From assembly GCF_001905735.1 (NCBI RefSeq), contig NZ_LISW01000005.1, positions 27,969 to 91,968 on the forward strand: a DNA stretch of 64,000 nucleotides, read 5' to 3'. The notes below the pieces were generated by a model. The model ran no database searches. It worked only from the letters and a program-made list of their open reading frames with translations, and was not told where the DNA came from. The DNA comes from Streptomyces sp. CB01249. GTDB lineage: Bacteria; Actinomycetota; Actinomycetes; Streptomycetales; Streptomycetaceae. Shown here one piece after another: positions 19,301 to 28,600 of this stretch; the stretch's first letter is position 1; each line of letters opens with the position of its first letter. A program made the translations under genes and the position numbers.

Positions 19301-20121
19301 GTGGAGACGAAGGTCGCGCTTCCGGCGACGCGCCCGGCGAGGTCGGGGTGGCCCGCGTCGACCCCGGTGTCCAGGACGGCGACCTTGACGCCGGAGCCGT
19401 CGAGCCCGGCCCGGTGCGCGGTCGTGGCGCCGGTGAGGGGCACGGTCGGGGTGCCTGGGGCGCTGACGGCGGTGCCCCGGATCTTGGCGTCGAGCCAGAC
19501 CTTGCTGACGGCGCCGGTGTTGGTGGTCCGGGCGGCGGGGTGCCCGGCTGCGGGCTGCCCGTCGCTCGGGGTGCTCGGCGCGAGCTGCTGCCAGGCCTCG
19601 GCGGCCGACTTCTTGCTGACGGCCAGTCCGGCGCCGCCGATGGACTCCAGGGTCGCGGTGGTCCGGGTGCCCGGGACGGCGGCGGCGCGCAGGCCCCGGG
19701 CCGCGCCGCCCGCGTACTCCACGACGACGGGCAGGGTGTCCGTGTGCGCGTCGTCGTAGCCGTCGGCGACGAGGCGCCCGATGTCGAAGAGCGCGGCGTC
19801 CACGAGCCCGGCGTCCACCAGGCGCTCGACGCCCTGCGGGAACACATAGGTCCGCCTGCCGTCCTGCCAGGTCGCGGCGGCGTGGTCGGTGCCGTCGGTG
19901 CCGCGCAGGGCCGCCGAGAGGACCCGGCCGGTGCCGTCCACCTGGGCCTCGACCACGTCGCCGGTGATCAGGGTGACGGTGACCGCGCGGCCGGGGCCGT
20001 CGGTGAGCGGCCGGGTGGCGTCCGCCGGGGTGCCGGCGGAGGCGGCGGGGGCGGCCGCCGCGAGCAGGGCGGCGGTGGCGAGCCCTGCGGCTGTCCGGCG
20101 CCATGGCCTCGTACGTCTCAT
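16336..20121 (-). CDS. Large secreted subtilisin-type S8 protease 1
   Basis: This 1261-residue secreted protease has a signal peptide (residues 1-29, cleavage near AASAG) and a propeptide-like region (VTVTLITGDVVEAQ) before the S8 domain. The catalytic triad is Asp251 (VAVLDTGVD), His283 (GHGTHTAS) and Ser452 (GTSMATPHVAGG), with oxyanion Asn in FVIAAGNAS. The 800-residue C-terminal part has a PA-like segment near residues 840-890 and beta-rich domains without LPXTG or membrane anchor, so release into the medium is expected. A LuxR-type gene is divergent 207 bp away. Substrate is unknown. Confidence 0.92.
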   Translation of the reverse strand: MRRTRPWRRTAAGLATAALLAAAAPAASAGTPADATRPLTDGPGRAVTVTLITGDVVEAQVDGTGRVLSAALRGTDGTDHAAATWQDGRRTYVFPQGVERLVDAGLVDAALFDIGRLVADGYDDAHTDTLPVVVEYAGGAARGLRAAAVPGTRTTATLESIGGAGLAVSKKSAAEAWQQLAPSTPSDGQPAAGHPAARTTNTGAVSKVWLDAKIRGTAVSAPGTPTVPLTGATTAHRAGLDGSGVKVAVLDTGVDAGHPDLAGRVAGSATFVSTPATDDRTGHGTHTASTVAGTGAASHGTYAGMAPKADLLIGKVLDDDGSGSISGIVNGMEWAVGQGARVVSMSLGSDGDTACAGPGVDAVERLSDQALFVIAAGNASLRGTVSTPGCAPSALTVGAVDRENATASFSSRGPSVDGVSAKPDIASQGVGVVAANSGGRGAQAYQEMSGTSMATPHVAGGAALLLQQHPELTPAGLKALLTSSARSTDAAVLEQGAGPMDVARAVSQPVTAPPVPLLGDFAYPQRNLAPVDRTVTLTNLTGKDVRLGLRVEDVRGDDGSRLSGFARPARTTVTVPARGTAEVPVRIDPGARLSAGAYGTVTGRLVATGSHGVRVTVPFGVHMEVPSADLTVKGLDRHGDPASSPSAFQLFDDHRDTAKRYTLGYPEPGSTTIRVPLGTYALSGLVMTRDEPGGIGSVDSVSQLYREKLTVSGDTEVTLDARDARRVSWDTERPSQSAGFALGLAIGLDDSRRLQAGYLTTVPSYVKGIYAQPVHGDDRLTFLAAARQTAPRAVLTVTGGRVLDSLPVQKGTEFDGKGSAPVTYIGKGTDANFAAHDLTGRIALVDAGTGGGNAFTWDTAARKAGATGVLAAVPESEGRFQITGPEGIPQATITAADSRAIKAALDKGDVRLSWSGTATDRSPYVYNLASTSHGSIVTGTRRVRDRDLAATDARYHVQGPDDATYWSDVKVGLPGIPAVWAGGTTLPLHAPQQRTEYFTPAGRDGLTWTTLMRRDLGPYGSTSYDGPRELDKGRTTSQWYKSPYGPVRNTYAQPLMNRESSRLGFTIAPFGDAGGHDSTLGSTDNGTRQLLLDGEPQNLVSGTFDLPQEKAEVTFRQQWQRRAGAMDRTGLAYATEWVFTTDASDQGAQHLLVPVLDVPSDLRNSRPAGESTTIGLGAVTDDSARPATLRKVSLEYAYGTESTVDAVTGWHEARVTSTGSGRQARLPGDAPAGTFVHLKVTLTDKQGARVSQTMIRAYEVR

Positions 20122-20328
20122 CGTTGGTCTCCAGGAGGGAAGGGGTCCGGCGACCTCGGAGGGAGGGGCCCGGTGAGCAGCAGCGTGGCCAACACCGGCG
20201 CGCCGTGGGGCCCTTGGGGCTGGCGAGTGGCTGCCATGGCGTAATCCCGACACCTGCGCGGAGCCGGTCGCCGCCACCGTGCGGGGGGTCCGTTGCCAGG
20301 CCGAGCCGCAGGTGGCGACACTTGAGCC

Positions 20329-21180
20329 ATGTCGTCCCGTCCAGAAGTGCCACCGTCCCCGCGGGCAGAGCCGTCCCCCGGCCCGCCCGCCTCCGTGCGC
20401 TCCTCCCTGATCCGGTTGCAGGAGGACCTGCGCCGGGCCGATGACTCACTGGTGCGGCTGCTGGGGGCGTGGCGGCCCGACGGCCTTGAGGTGCCGGGGC
20501 AGTTCGTGGAGTTCTGGGAGGGGCGCGAGGCCCAGGCCCGTCGGCTGTACGAGCTGGAGTACGGGGCCCGGACGTCCCTGATGGGATTTCAGTCGGGGGC
20601 CAACACGGTCGCCCCCGTCCCGTCCACGCTGGCGGACCCGGAGGGCGTGAGCGCGGCGGAGGGCGAGGCGGAGGGGGCGCAGGAGGCGGAGGCGGAGCCG
20701 CCGTGGCGCAAGGACGGCAATCCCCACGCCGCGTACCGCGTGGTCGTGGACCGGGCCTTCCTCACCGAACCGGCGGCGCTGCGGGCGCTGGACGAGCGGC
20801 TGGCGGCCGGTCATCAGGTGCGGGTGGTGGACCAGCCCCTGATCAAGCTCCTCATAGCCGACGAGGAGACCGCCATGGTGCAGTTGGAGGCGGGCAGGTC
20901 GATGGTCCTCGGGCCGCCCCTCGTACGGCTGGCGGTCGAGTTGTTCGAGTCGGTGTGGCAGCGCTCGCGCCCCTATCTGCGGGAGGACGGCGACCTGGAT
21001 CCGACCGACCGCAGGCTGCTCCAGCTGATGCTGTCCGGCCTCACGGACGCGGCGACGGCCCACCAGCTCGGCACGTCGCCCCGTACGGTCCAGCGCAGGC
21101 TGCGCGCCCTGATGGACGCGGCCTCGGTCTCCTCGCGGGTCCAGCTCGGCTGGTACGCGATGCGCAACAACTGGGTGTGA
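20329..21180 (+). CDS. LuxR-type helix-turn-helix regulator
   Basis: This 283-residue cytoplasmic protein has an N-terminal helical region, an Ala/Glu-rich linker (EGVSAAEGEAEGAQEAEAE), a central domain resembling the TrmB/phospholipase D-like effector fold (VVVDRAFLTEPAALRALDER) and a C-terminal LuxR HTH (LSGLTDAATAHQLGTSPRTV). The gene lies between protease 1 (divergent) and protease 2 (convergent), so it is the best candidate regulator of the cluster. Target genes are inferred from position only. TGGCGAC overlaps the region just before its ATG. Confidence 0.85.
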   Translation: MSSRPEVPPSPRAEPSPGPPASVRSSLIRLQEDLRRADDSLVRLLGAWRPDGLEVPGQFVEFWEGREAQARRLYELEYGARTSLMGFQSGANTVAPVPSTLADPEGVSAAEGEAEGAQEAEAEPPWRKDGNPHAAYRVVVDRAFLTEPAALRALDERLAAGHQVRVVDQPLIKLLIADEETAMVQLEAGRSMVLGPPLVRLAVELFESVWQRSRPYLREDGDLDPTDRRLLQLMLSGLTDAATAHQLGTSPRTVQRRLRALMDAASVSSRVQLGWYAMRNNWV

Positions 21181-21190
21181 GCGGGACGTT

Positions 21191-21217
21191 GCCCGGGGCG
21201 CCGCACGCGCCCCGGGC
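21191..21217. terminator. Terminator between the LuxR gene and protease 2
   Basis: Perfect 11-bp arms (21191-21201 and 21207-21217) flank a 5-nt loop between convergent stop codons. Confidence 0.7.
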
Positions 21218-21225
21218 GGCGGTCG

Positions 21226-24200
21226 TCACATTCGGGCGGTGTAGTACTCCAGCGTCCGGCCGTGCAGGCGCTTCACCGGGTCGGTGAAGCGGTCCGCCAT
21301 GGTGTTCTGCTGGAGGTAGTTGGTCACCACCCAGGTCAGGTCCTTCCCGTCGACGGTCCCGTCGTGGTTGATGTCGGCGGAACGCCTCGCGGTCCCCCGG
21401 GCGTCGTACACGGCGGCGGCGTCACGTACGTCGATGACGTCGTCCCCGTTGACGTCACCCGCGACCAGGGACGCCACGGACGAACCGCTCGTTCCGGCCA
21501 CGGCCCCGTAGCCCGTGAGGCCGAGATCGATGTCCTCGGTCCAGGTGAAGTGGCCGGGTACCCGGACCTCCAGGCGGTACGGCTTCTCGGCGGGCGCGAG
21601 ATCCCCGGCCGAGACCCGGGCCGCCGCGTCGGCGTCCAGGGTGCGCCGGGTACCGTCCGGCGCGGTCAGCTCGGTCCGGATGCCGTCGAGGCGGTAGTCG
21701 CGCTCGGTGTCGTACGCGTAGTCCTTGGTCAGCAGCGCCTCGGCGGCGGGCCGGGCGGTGAAGGAGGACTGCGCGTTCAGCATCCTGACGCCGCCGTAGA
21801 ACTGGATGTTCAGCGGCACCTTGGTGCCGGTGGTGTCCATGGCGCTGGTGGTGCCCGTGGTGAGCCCCGCCGTCGCCGTCCAGTGCTCGCCCGTCACCTC
21901 GTACGACACCTTGAGCAGCGGCATCGAGTCGTCGGTGAGCCCTTCCGGGTCCGAGACGTCGAAGTTGACGGTGGTGTACGAGGACGCCCCGGCCGACACC
22001 TCGGTGGTGGTGATCTTCGACGGGCCGTGGGCGGCCAGTTCGGCGGTCGGCTCGATGCCGGTGATCCGGATGTTGCGGTCGTCGTAGCGGATCTGGGAGG
22101 TGAAGGACTTCCAGTTCTTCAGGTGGTGGGCCGTCAGGGTGTACGTGACCCGGTCGCCGTCGCGCGCGGCCACCTGGTCGGCGTCGGCGACGACGTACGG
22201 CATGCCTTCCTTCATCAGGTTGATGACGCGTACGTCCCCGATGTTCCCCGCGGCGTCCGCGGGCCACAGCTTGATGTAGGCGGTCGGCGGTCCGGCAGAG
22301 ATCGGAATGCGGAGGTCGACGTTGCCCTCGGCGTCGGCGTTGACGTGGCCGGTGGGCGAGTTGGGGCTGTAGTTGGAGTAGTACAGCGCGTTGTCGTCCT
22401 GGCCGATGTCGAGCCCGGCGGCGTGGATCGCGTCGGCCTCCGTGTCGCGAAGCCGCCCCCTCAGCTCGAACGATGTGGCGTCCGCCGGGCGTTCGACAAC
22501 CACGGGGTGCGAGGTGTCCCAGGCGCCGTACGCGTCGTCGTAGGCGGGGGCGTGGGAGTCCACGTAGATGTCACGCAGCACGGAGTCGGTGGAGCCGAAG
22601 GCGTCGGTGCCCACGATGCGCAGCTTGTAGTGGCCGTCCGCGATCCAGCGGCCCCGGGGGTCGAAGGGAGTGGCCGCGCGCCCGGTCACCGGGTGGTACC
22701 AGGCGCCGACCGTCGCGGGACCGTAGAGGACGCCCTCGGTCAGACCGGTCGTGTTGATCCCGCCGATGTAGCCGAGGTCCCTGCCCCGTGTGTCGGCGAG
22801 GAGCACGTCGACGCTCGTCAGCTGCCCGGCCATGCGCAGGTTGAACGTGGCGGCACCGCCGCCGACGGACCCGGCGTCGGAGAACTGGTTGGTCGAGAGG
22901 ACCGGCTTCGTCATGTCGACCTCGGCGAAGCCGGACTCGGCGACACGCAGCCCGAACGGCATGCGCAGGGTGTGAAGTCCCTTCCCCTGTACGGGGGTCA
23001 GGGTGACGAAGCCCTCGTAGTACCCGGCCGGGGCGTCGGCCGGAACGCGCAGCGTGGTGCGGACGGGCGTACTGCCGTGCGGCTTGCCGGTCACCTGGCT
23101 GTCGGCGGACAGGGTGATACCGGCGGCGCGGGCGTCCCCGGAGGCCCCGTTGCCCCGGGTGAACGCGACGCCGACCTCGTAACGCCCCTTGGAACCGCTG
23201 TCGTTGACCAAGTCGAGCCGCTTCTCGACCCGGGTGGAGCGGCCGACCGGGAGCACCCCGAGGTCGAGGGCGCCGGTGCGGTGGTCCAGCTCGGACCGGG
23301 TGCCGTCCAGGGAGACGTACGGGGTCTTCGCGGCCACCTGGAGGGAGGTCCCGGTGTGCACGGCGGCGTACGGGTCGACCGCGCCGGCGCCCGCGTCGAA
23401 GACGCTCACCTTGCCGGGCATCGGGCGGGCGGTGTTCATCAGGGCCGCCTTGACCCCGTCCGGCGTGAGCCGGTGGTCGTGCTGGAGCAGCAGCGCGGCG
23501 GCCCCGGCGACGTACGGCGAGGCCATGGAGGTGCCGCTGAGGCGGGCGTACGCGGCGGAGTAGTCGCCCGTCTCCGGCGCGACGGTGTCCGCCGGGACGG
23601 AGGAGAGCACGCTGACGCCGGGCGCGGTGACCTCGGGCTTGATGGCGCCGGTGCCGTACGCCGGGCCGCGCGAGCTGAAGTCCGCGAGCGCTCCGCTGCC
23701 GAGCACGAAGGTGCCGCCCTCGGTGAACGTGAGGCGGGCGGTGGCGTCGGCGGTCCCGGCGGCCAGCGCGGCGCCCTCGGCGGCAGTGAGCGAGAAGGCC
23801 GGGGCGTAGGCGGGGCTCTCGCCGATGTAGTTCGGGATGTGCCCCTCGTCCGCGTTGTCGTTGACGAGGAGGACGGCGACGGCGCCCATGGTGGCGGCGC
23901 GGCGCACCTTCTCGTCCAGGGTGATCCCGCCGCGCTTCACGAGCACGGCCGCGCCCTTGACGTCCTTGCCGCTGTACCCGGCCGCGGTGCCGGTGCCGAC
24001 ATCGGCGACCGGGTAGGTGCCCGAGGTCAGGCCGGGGAGCGCGTCGCCGAACGGGCGGGCGAGCAGCCGCCCCGTGGCGGTGGTGGTGCCCGCGGCGATG
24101 CGGTACTCCGGCAGCGTCATCGGTTCGTCGTGCGCGCCCACGGTGAGCGGCAGCGCGGCGGCGCCCGGGGTGCCCAGGGTGTTGCCGCCCGGGCCGCTGT

Positions 24201-25323
24201 TGCCGGCGGCGATGACGGTGGTGATCCCGGCGAGCACGAGGTTGTCGGCGGCTATCGCCTGCGGGCTCATCGGGTCGTTGACCGCCGCGCCGAGCGACAT
24301 GTTGACGACGTCCATGCCGTCGTCGGCCGCCCGGTCCATCGCGGCCATGATGTCGCTCGTACGCCCGCTGCCGTACGGGCCGAGCACCCGGTACGCGTAC
24401 ACGGAGGCGCCGGGCGCCACGCCGTGCGCGGCGCGCTCCTGCGAGGAGTCGCCCCGGCCCGCGACGATCCCGGCGACGTGCGTGCCGTGCTCGGTGTAGT
24501 ACGTGGAGCCCTGGTTGGTCTCGGCCTGGCCGGACGCCTTCCAGTCCGCGTACGTGGTCTCCATCGGGTCGGCGTCGTCGTCCACGAAGTCGTAGCCGCC
24601 CTTGTAGGCGGCCTTGAGGTCCGGGTGGTGGTAGTCGATGCCGGTGTCGATGATGCCGACCTTGACGCTCTTGCCGGTGATGCCCTCGGCGTGCAGCCGG
24701 GCCACCCCGTCGTCGTCCTGCGCGGTGCCGGGAGCCCCTCCCCCGCCGCCGTCGACGGGGGAAGGGCGGTCGAGGGCCTTGACCGTGGTGTCCGGCCAGA
24801 CGGCGGTGACCTCGTCGTTGTCGAGGAGTTCGGCGACGCGGTCGCCGGGGATCCGGAGGCTGACCCCGTCGAAGCTGTGGGTGTAGGTGCGCCCGGGCTT
24901 CGGTGCGGCGGCCGCCTTGGCGCCGCCCTTCGCGAACATGCCGTCAAGCCCGGTGCGGAAGCGCTGGTGCGCCTTGGTCACGGCGTCCCGGGCGGCGGAC
25001 TCGCTGACCGTGCGGCCCTCCGCCGCGGCGAGCAGGCGGGCGGTCCTGGCGGGCGGGGTCTTCAGCTGGACGATGACGTCGACGGGCTTGCTGCTGCGCA
25101 GCGCAGCCTTGTCGGTGATGTGCAGGCCGCCCAGGTCCAGGGCGGCCATGCGGTGCAGGGCTCCCCGCTCCTGGTCGTCCAGCGAGGCGAGCAGCGCACC
25201 GGCGTCCGGCGTACCGGACGGGGAGGGTGCGGCGAAGGCGGCGGGGGCGGTGGCCGCGAGGGTGGCGAGCACGGTTGCCGCCGCGGCCAGGGCCAGGTGT
25301 CTGCGCCCCAGGGCTTGCGTCAT
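21226..25323 (-). CDS. Secreted S8 protease 2 with cohesin-like and dockerin-like modules
   Basis: This 1365-residue protein has a signal peptide (residues 1-31), an I9-like propeptide and an S8 domain with Asp226 (VGIIDTGID), His279 (EHGTHVAG) and Ser599 (GTSMASPYVAG). A PA domain is inserted at about 430-530. Residues about 1040-1185 read like a cohesin-type beta sandwich (VTYTLTAHHLKNWKSFTSQI). Residues 1289-1340 contain two Ca-binding dockerin-like repeats, GDVNGDDVIDVRD and ADINHDGTVDGKD. Both modules in one streptomycete protease are unusual. The ATG at 25323 has GGAG 10 nt upstream. Confidence 0.92.
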   Translation of the reverse strand: MTQALGRRHLALAAAATVLATLAATAPAAFAAPSPSGTPDAGALLASLDDQERGALHRMAALDLGGLHITDKAALRSSKPVDVIVQLKTPPARTARLLAAAEGRTVSESAARDAVTKAHQRFRTGLDGMFAKGGAKAAAAPKPGRTYTHSFDGVSLRIPGDRVAELLDNDEVTAVWPDTTVKALDRPSPVDGGGGGAPGTAQDDDGVARLHAEGITGKSVKVGIIDTGIDYHHPDLKAAYKGGYDFVDDDADPMETTYADWKASGQAETNQGSTYYTEHGTHVAGIVAGRGDSSQERAAHGVAPGASVYAYRVLGPYGSGRTSDIMAAMDRAADDGMDVVNMSLGAAVNDPMSPQAIAADNLVLAGITTVIAAGNSGPGGNTLGTPGAAALPLTVGAHDEPMTLPEYRIAAGTTTATGRLLARPFGDALPGLTSGTYPVADVGTGTAAGYSGKDVKGAAVLVKRGGITLDEKVRRAATMGAVAVLLVNDNADEGHIPNYIGESPAYAPAFSLTAAEGAALAAGTADATARLTFTEGGTFVLGSGALADFSSRGPAYGTGAIKPEVTAPGVSVLSSVPADTVAPETGDYSAAYARLSGTSMASPYVAGAAALLLQHDHRLTPDGVKAALMNTARPMPGKVSVFDAGAGAVDPYAAVHTGTSLQVAAKTPYVSLDGTRSELDHRTGALDLGVLPVGRSTRVEKRLDLVNDSGSKGRYEVGVAFTRGNGASGDARAAGITLSADSQVTGKPHGSTPVRTTLRVPADAPAGYYEGFVTLTPVQGKGLHTLRMPFGLRVAESGFAEVDMTKPVLSTNQFSDAGSVGGGAATFNLRMAGQLTSVDVLLADTRGRDLGYIGGINTTGLTEGVLYGPATVGAWYHPVTGRAATPFDPRGRWIADGHYKLRIVGTDAFGSTDSVLRDIYVDSHAPAYDDAYGAWDTSHPVVVERPADATSFELRGRLRDTEADAIHAAGLDIGQDDNALYYSNYSPNSPTGHVNADAEGNVDLRIPISAGPPTAYIKLWPADAAGNIGDVRVINLMKEGMPYVVADADQVAARDGDRVTYTLTAHHLKNWKSFTSQIRYDDRNIRITGIEPTAELAAHGPSKITTTEVSAGASSYTTVNFDVSDPEGLTDDSMPLLKVSYEVTGEHWTATAGLTTGTTSAMDTTGTKVPLNIQFYGGVRMLNAQSSFTARPAAEALLTKDYAYDTERDYRLDGIRTELTAPDGTRRTLDADAAARVSAGDLAPAEKPYRLEVRVPGHFTWTEDIDLGLTGYGAVAGTSGSSVASLVAGDVNGDDVIDVRDAAAVYDARGTARRSADINHDGTVDGKDLTWVVTNYLQQNTMADRFTDPVKRLHGRTLEYYTARM

Positions 25324-25462
25324 GATGCGTGGGCTCCGCTCTGGCAGGGGACGGACGGGGTCCCCCTCGCCTCATGAGCTGCGGGGGACGGCATCGCGAT
25401 CGTCGGCGCGTGGGCCTCCGGTGGGAACGGGATACCGGTGGCGAGATTCCGCCTGTCGTCAA

Positions 25463-25500
25463 GTCGCCATCGGGGACGGGCCGGTTCGGGATGTGGCGAC
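25463..25500. promoter_or_regulatory. Paired TGGCGAC motifs between proteases 2 and 3
   Basis: In the 338-bp divergent interval, GTCGCCA (25463-25469) and TGGCGAC (25494-25500) form an inverted pair, each reading toward its own protease gene. The same heptamer lies before the LuxR gene at 20313-20319. I see no gene in this interval. A shared operator is an inference from recurrence. Confidence 0.35.
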
Positions 25501-25661
25501 AACACGTCGTGTCATGCATCCGCCACGCACGTGTGCTGCGGCGCCCCGGCCGGGCTCGGTAGACCCGTGCCACGACCTTTCGCCGGTGCCCGGGGTTCCG
25601 GCGGGAGATCCCCGACGCGGTCCCGGTCCTGCCGAGGCCCCCGCCACGCGAAAGGGCACCC

Positions 25662-28600
25662 ATGTCCCGCCCCATCACCACGCGCCGCAGACGCCGGTTC
25701 ACCGCCGCCGTGCTCGCGGCGGGCCTGACCGGCTCGCTGCTGAGCCTGTCGGCACTGCCCGCCCAGGCCGCCGACGTACCGCACCCGTTGGGCGCGGCCG
25801 TCCCGGACGCGCCCAAGAAGGCCCTGACCGCCCCGCGCGACAAGCTGGGCGCCCACGACCGCACGCTGCTCCAGAAGGCCGAGAGCAGGAAGGCCAAGAC
25901 GGTCACCGTCCTGCTGGCCACCCGGGAGGGCGACACCGGGGCGCTGCGCAAGAAGGTCGCGGACCTCGGCGGCCGGGTCGCCAGGGCCGACGACAAGCTG
26001 GGCTACGTCCGCGCCACCGTGCCGACCGGCAAGGTCACCGCCCTCGCCGCGCTCTCCTCGGTCCGGGCTGTCGACCTCAACGAGACGTACAAGATCCCCG
26101 ACCCGTCGCCGGTCACCACCGAGGACCGGGAGAAGGACAAGCAGGGCCACGACGGCCACGGCCCGGCCACGCCGAAGGCCCCCGGCCGCACCACCCCGGC
26201 CGACAACCCGTACCTCCCCGTGGCCGAGACCGGGTCCACCGGCTTCACCGAGGACCACCGCACCTGGGACGGCCGGGGCGTCACCGTCGGCATCCTGGAC
26301 ACCGGCGTCGACCTCGCCCACCCGGCCCTGCGCACCACCACGACCGGGCAGCCGAAGATCAAGGACTGGGTCACCGCGACCGACCCGGTGACGGACGGCG
26401 ACCCGACCTGGCTGGAGATGCGGCTCAAGGTCACCGCGAAGGACGGCACCTTCCGCTACGGCGGGGTCGACTACAAGGCCCCCGACGGCGACTACGAGTT
26501 CCAGCTGTTCAAGGAGTCCGACACCTGGGGCGGCGAGCTCGAAGGGGACGTCAACCGGGACGGCGACTACAAGGACGTGTTCGGCGTCCTGTACCGCAAG
26601 GCGGACCACCGGGTGTGGGTCGACGCCGATCTCGACCGGACCTTCGGCGACGCCGACGTGGTCGAGCCGTACGCGAAGTCCGGCAAGTGGGCCACGTTCG
26701 GCAAGGACGACCCGGACACGGCCGTCGCCGAGTCCATGCCGTTCACCGTCGAGTACCGCGACGACGTGGACCTGTCGGCGCGGGGCGGCACGAGCGTCGG
26801 CAAGAAGGCGGACTTCGTCAGCATCGGCATCGTCTCCGGCGCCCACGCCACCCATGTCGCGGGCATCACCGCGGGCCACGGGCTGTTCGGCGGGACGATG
26901 GACGGCGCCGCGCCCGGCGCCCGCATCGTCTCCGAGCGCGTCTGCCTCTTCGCCGCCGGCTGCACCGCGTACGCCCTCACCGAGGGCATGATCGACGTCG
27001 TCGTCAACAAGGGCGCCGACGTCGTCAACCTGTCGATCGGCGGGCTGCCCGCGCTCAATGACGGCGTCAACGTCCGCTCGGTTCTCTACAACCGGCTGAT
27101 CGACCAGTACGGCGTGCACATCGTCTCGTCGGCCGGCAACGACGGCCCCGGCATGAACACGGTCTCCGACCCTGCCGTTGCCGACCAGGTCATCGCGGTG
27201 GGCGCCTCGGTCAGCAAGGACACCTGGTGGGCGGATTACGGCTCCGAGGTGAAGGACCGTCAGTCGCTCTTCCCGTTCTCCGCGCGCGGACCGCGCGAGG
27301 ACGGCGGGATGAAGCCGGAGATCGTCGCCCCGGGCGCGGCGGTCTCCTCCATCCCGACCTGGCTGCCCGGCGAGGGCGTGCCCCAGGCCGGTTACGAACT
27401 CCCCCCGGGCTACGGCATGTTCAACGGTACGTCGATGGCCTCGCCGCAGGCCGCGGGCGCCGTCGCCGTCCTGCTCTCCGCCGCGTCCGCCTCGCACGTC
27501 AAGGTGTCGCCCGCCGGGATGCGCACCGCGCTGACCAGCTCGGCGACGTACCTGCCGGACCAGCCCGCGTACGCACAGGGCGCCGGGCTCGTCTCCGTAC
27601 CGGCGGCGTGGAAGTTGCTGGCGAAGGGACCGAAGCCGACGGCGTACTCCGTCGAGGCGCCGGTCTGCGGTGTCCTCGCGGGCATGCTGACCACCCCCGA
27701 GTCCGGCACCGGGGTCTACAACCGCTGCTCCCCCGTCGACGGCGGGCAGCCGCTGCACCGCCCGAAGAACTACACCGTGAAGCTGACCCGGACCGGCTCC
27801 GGCAGCCGTGAGGCCCGCCTGTCCTGGCTCGGCAACGACGGTACGTTCAGCGCCCCGCGCTCGGTCCGGCTGGACCAGGACAGGGCCACCTCCGTCACCG
27901 TCCGCGCCCAAGCCAAGTCCACCGGCGCGCACTCGGCGCTGCTGCGCGTGGACGACCCGGCCACCCCCGGCACCGACCTGCTCGTCCCGGTCACCGTCGT
28001 GGCCGCCGCCGACCCGGCGAAGCCGTCGTACGCGGTGTCCACCGCGGGCACGGTCGACCGCAACGCCACCCGCTCGTTCTTCGTCTCCGTGCCCAAGGGC
28101 GCGGCGGCGCTGAAGGTGGACCTGTCCGGCGTCTCCCGGGACAGCCAGACCCGGTTCCTGGCGGTCGACCCGCAGGGCCTGCCGGTCGAGGACACCGCCG
28201 TCAGCCGCTGCTACACCCACTTCTCGGACGAGGCCGACTGCACCTCGGGCTCGCGCACGTACGCGCAGCCGATGCCCGGTGTCTGGGAGTTCGAGGTCGA
28301 GGCGCGCCGCACCTCGCCGCAGCTCACCAACCCGTACCGGCTGACCGCGACCGTGCAGGGGGCCACGCTCGACCCGGCGTCCTCGGTGATCGACGAGGCG
28401 GCGCTGCACTCGGCGACCGAGAAGAGCTTCACGGCCGTCAACCGGTTCGCGCCGGTGACCGCGCACGCGGTGGGCGGCGCCCTGGGCGCACTGTCCGAGG
28501 CCCATCCGACCGTCGCCGACCAGCAGATGACCGGCAAGCAGGTCACGGTCCCCCGGGACGCGACGCGCTTCGAGGTGTCGATGGGCAACGCCTCCGACCC

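Noticed and set aside
17614..20244. Open frame of 876 codons opposite protease 1
   Set aside because: Same reason: the opposite strand holds an intact S8 protease with catalytic motifs in order.
21262..25377. Open frame of 1371 codons on the plus strand opposite protease 2
   Set aside because: It is an antisense shadow of a strongly coding high-GC gene; the product is Val/Gly/Arg/Asp-rich low complexity without domains.
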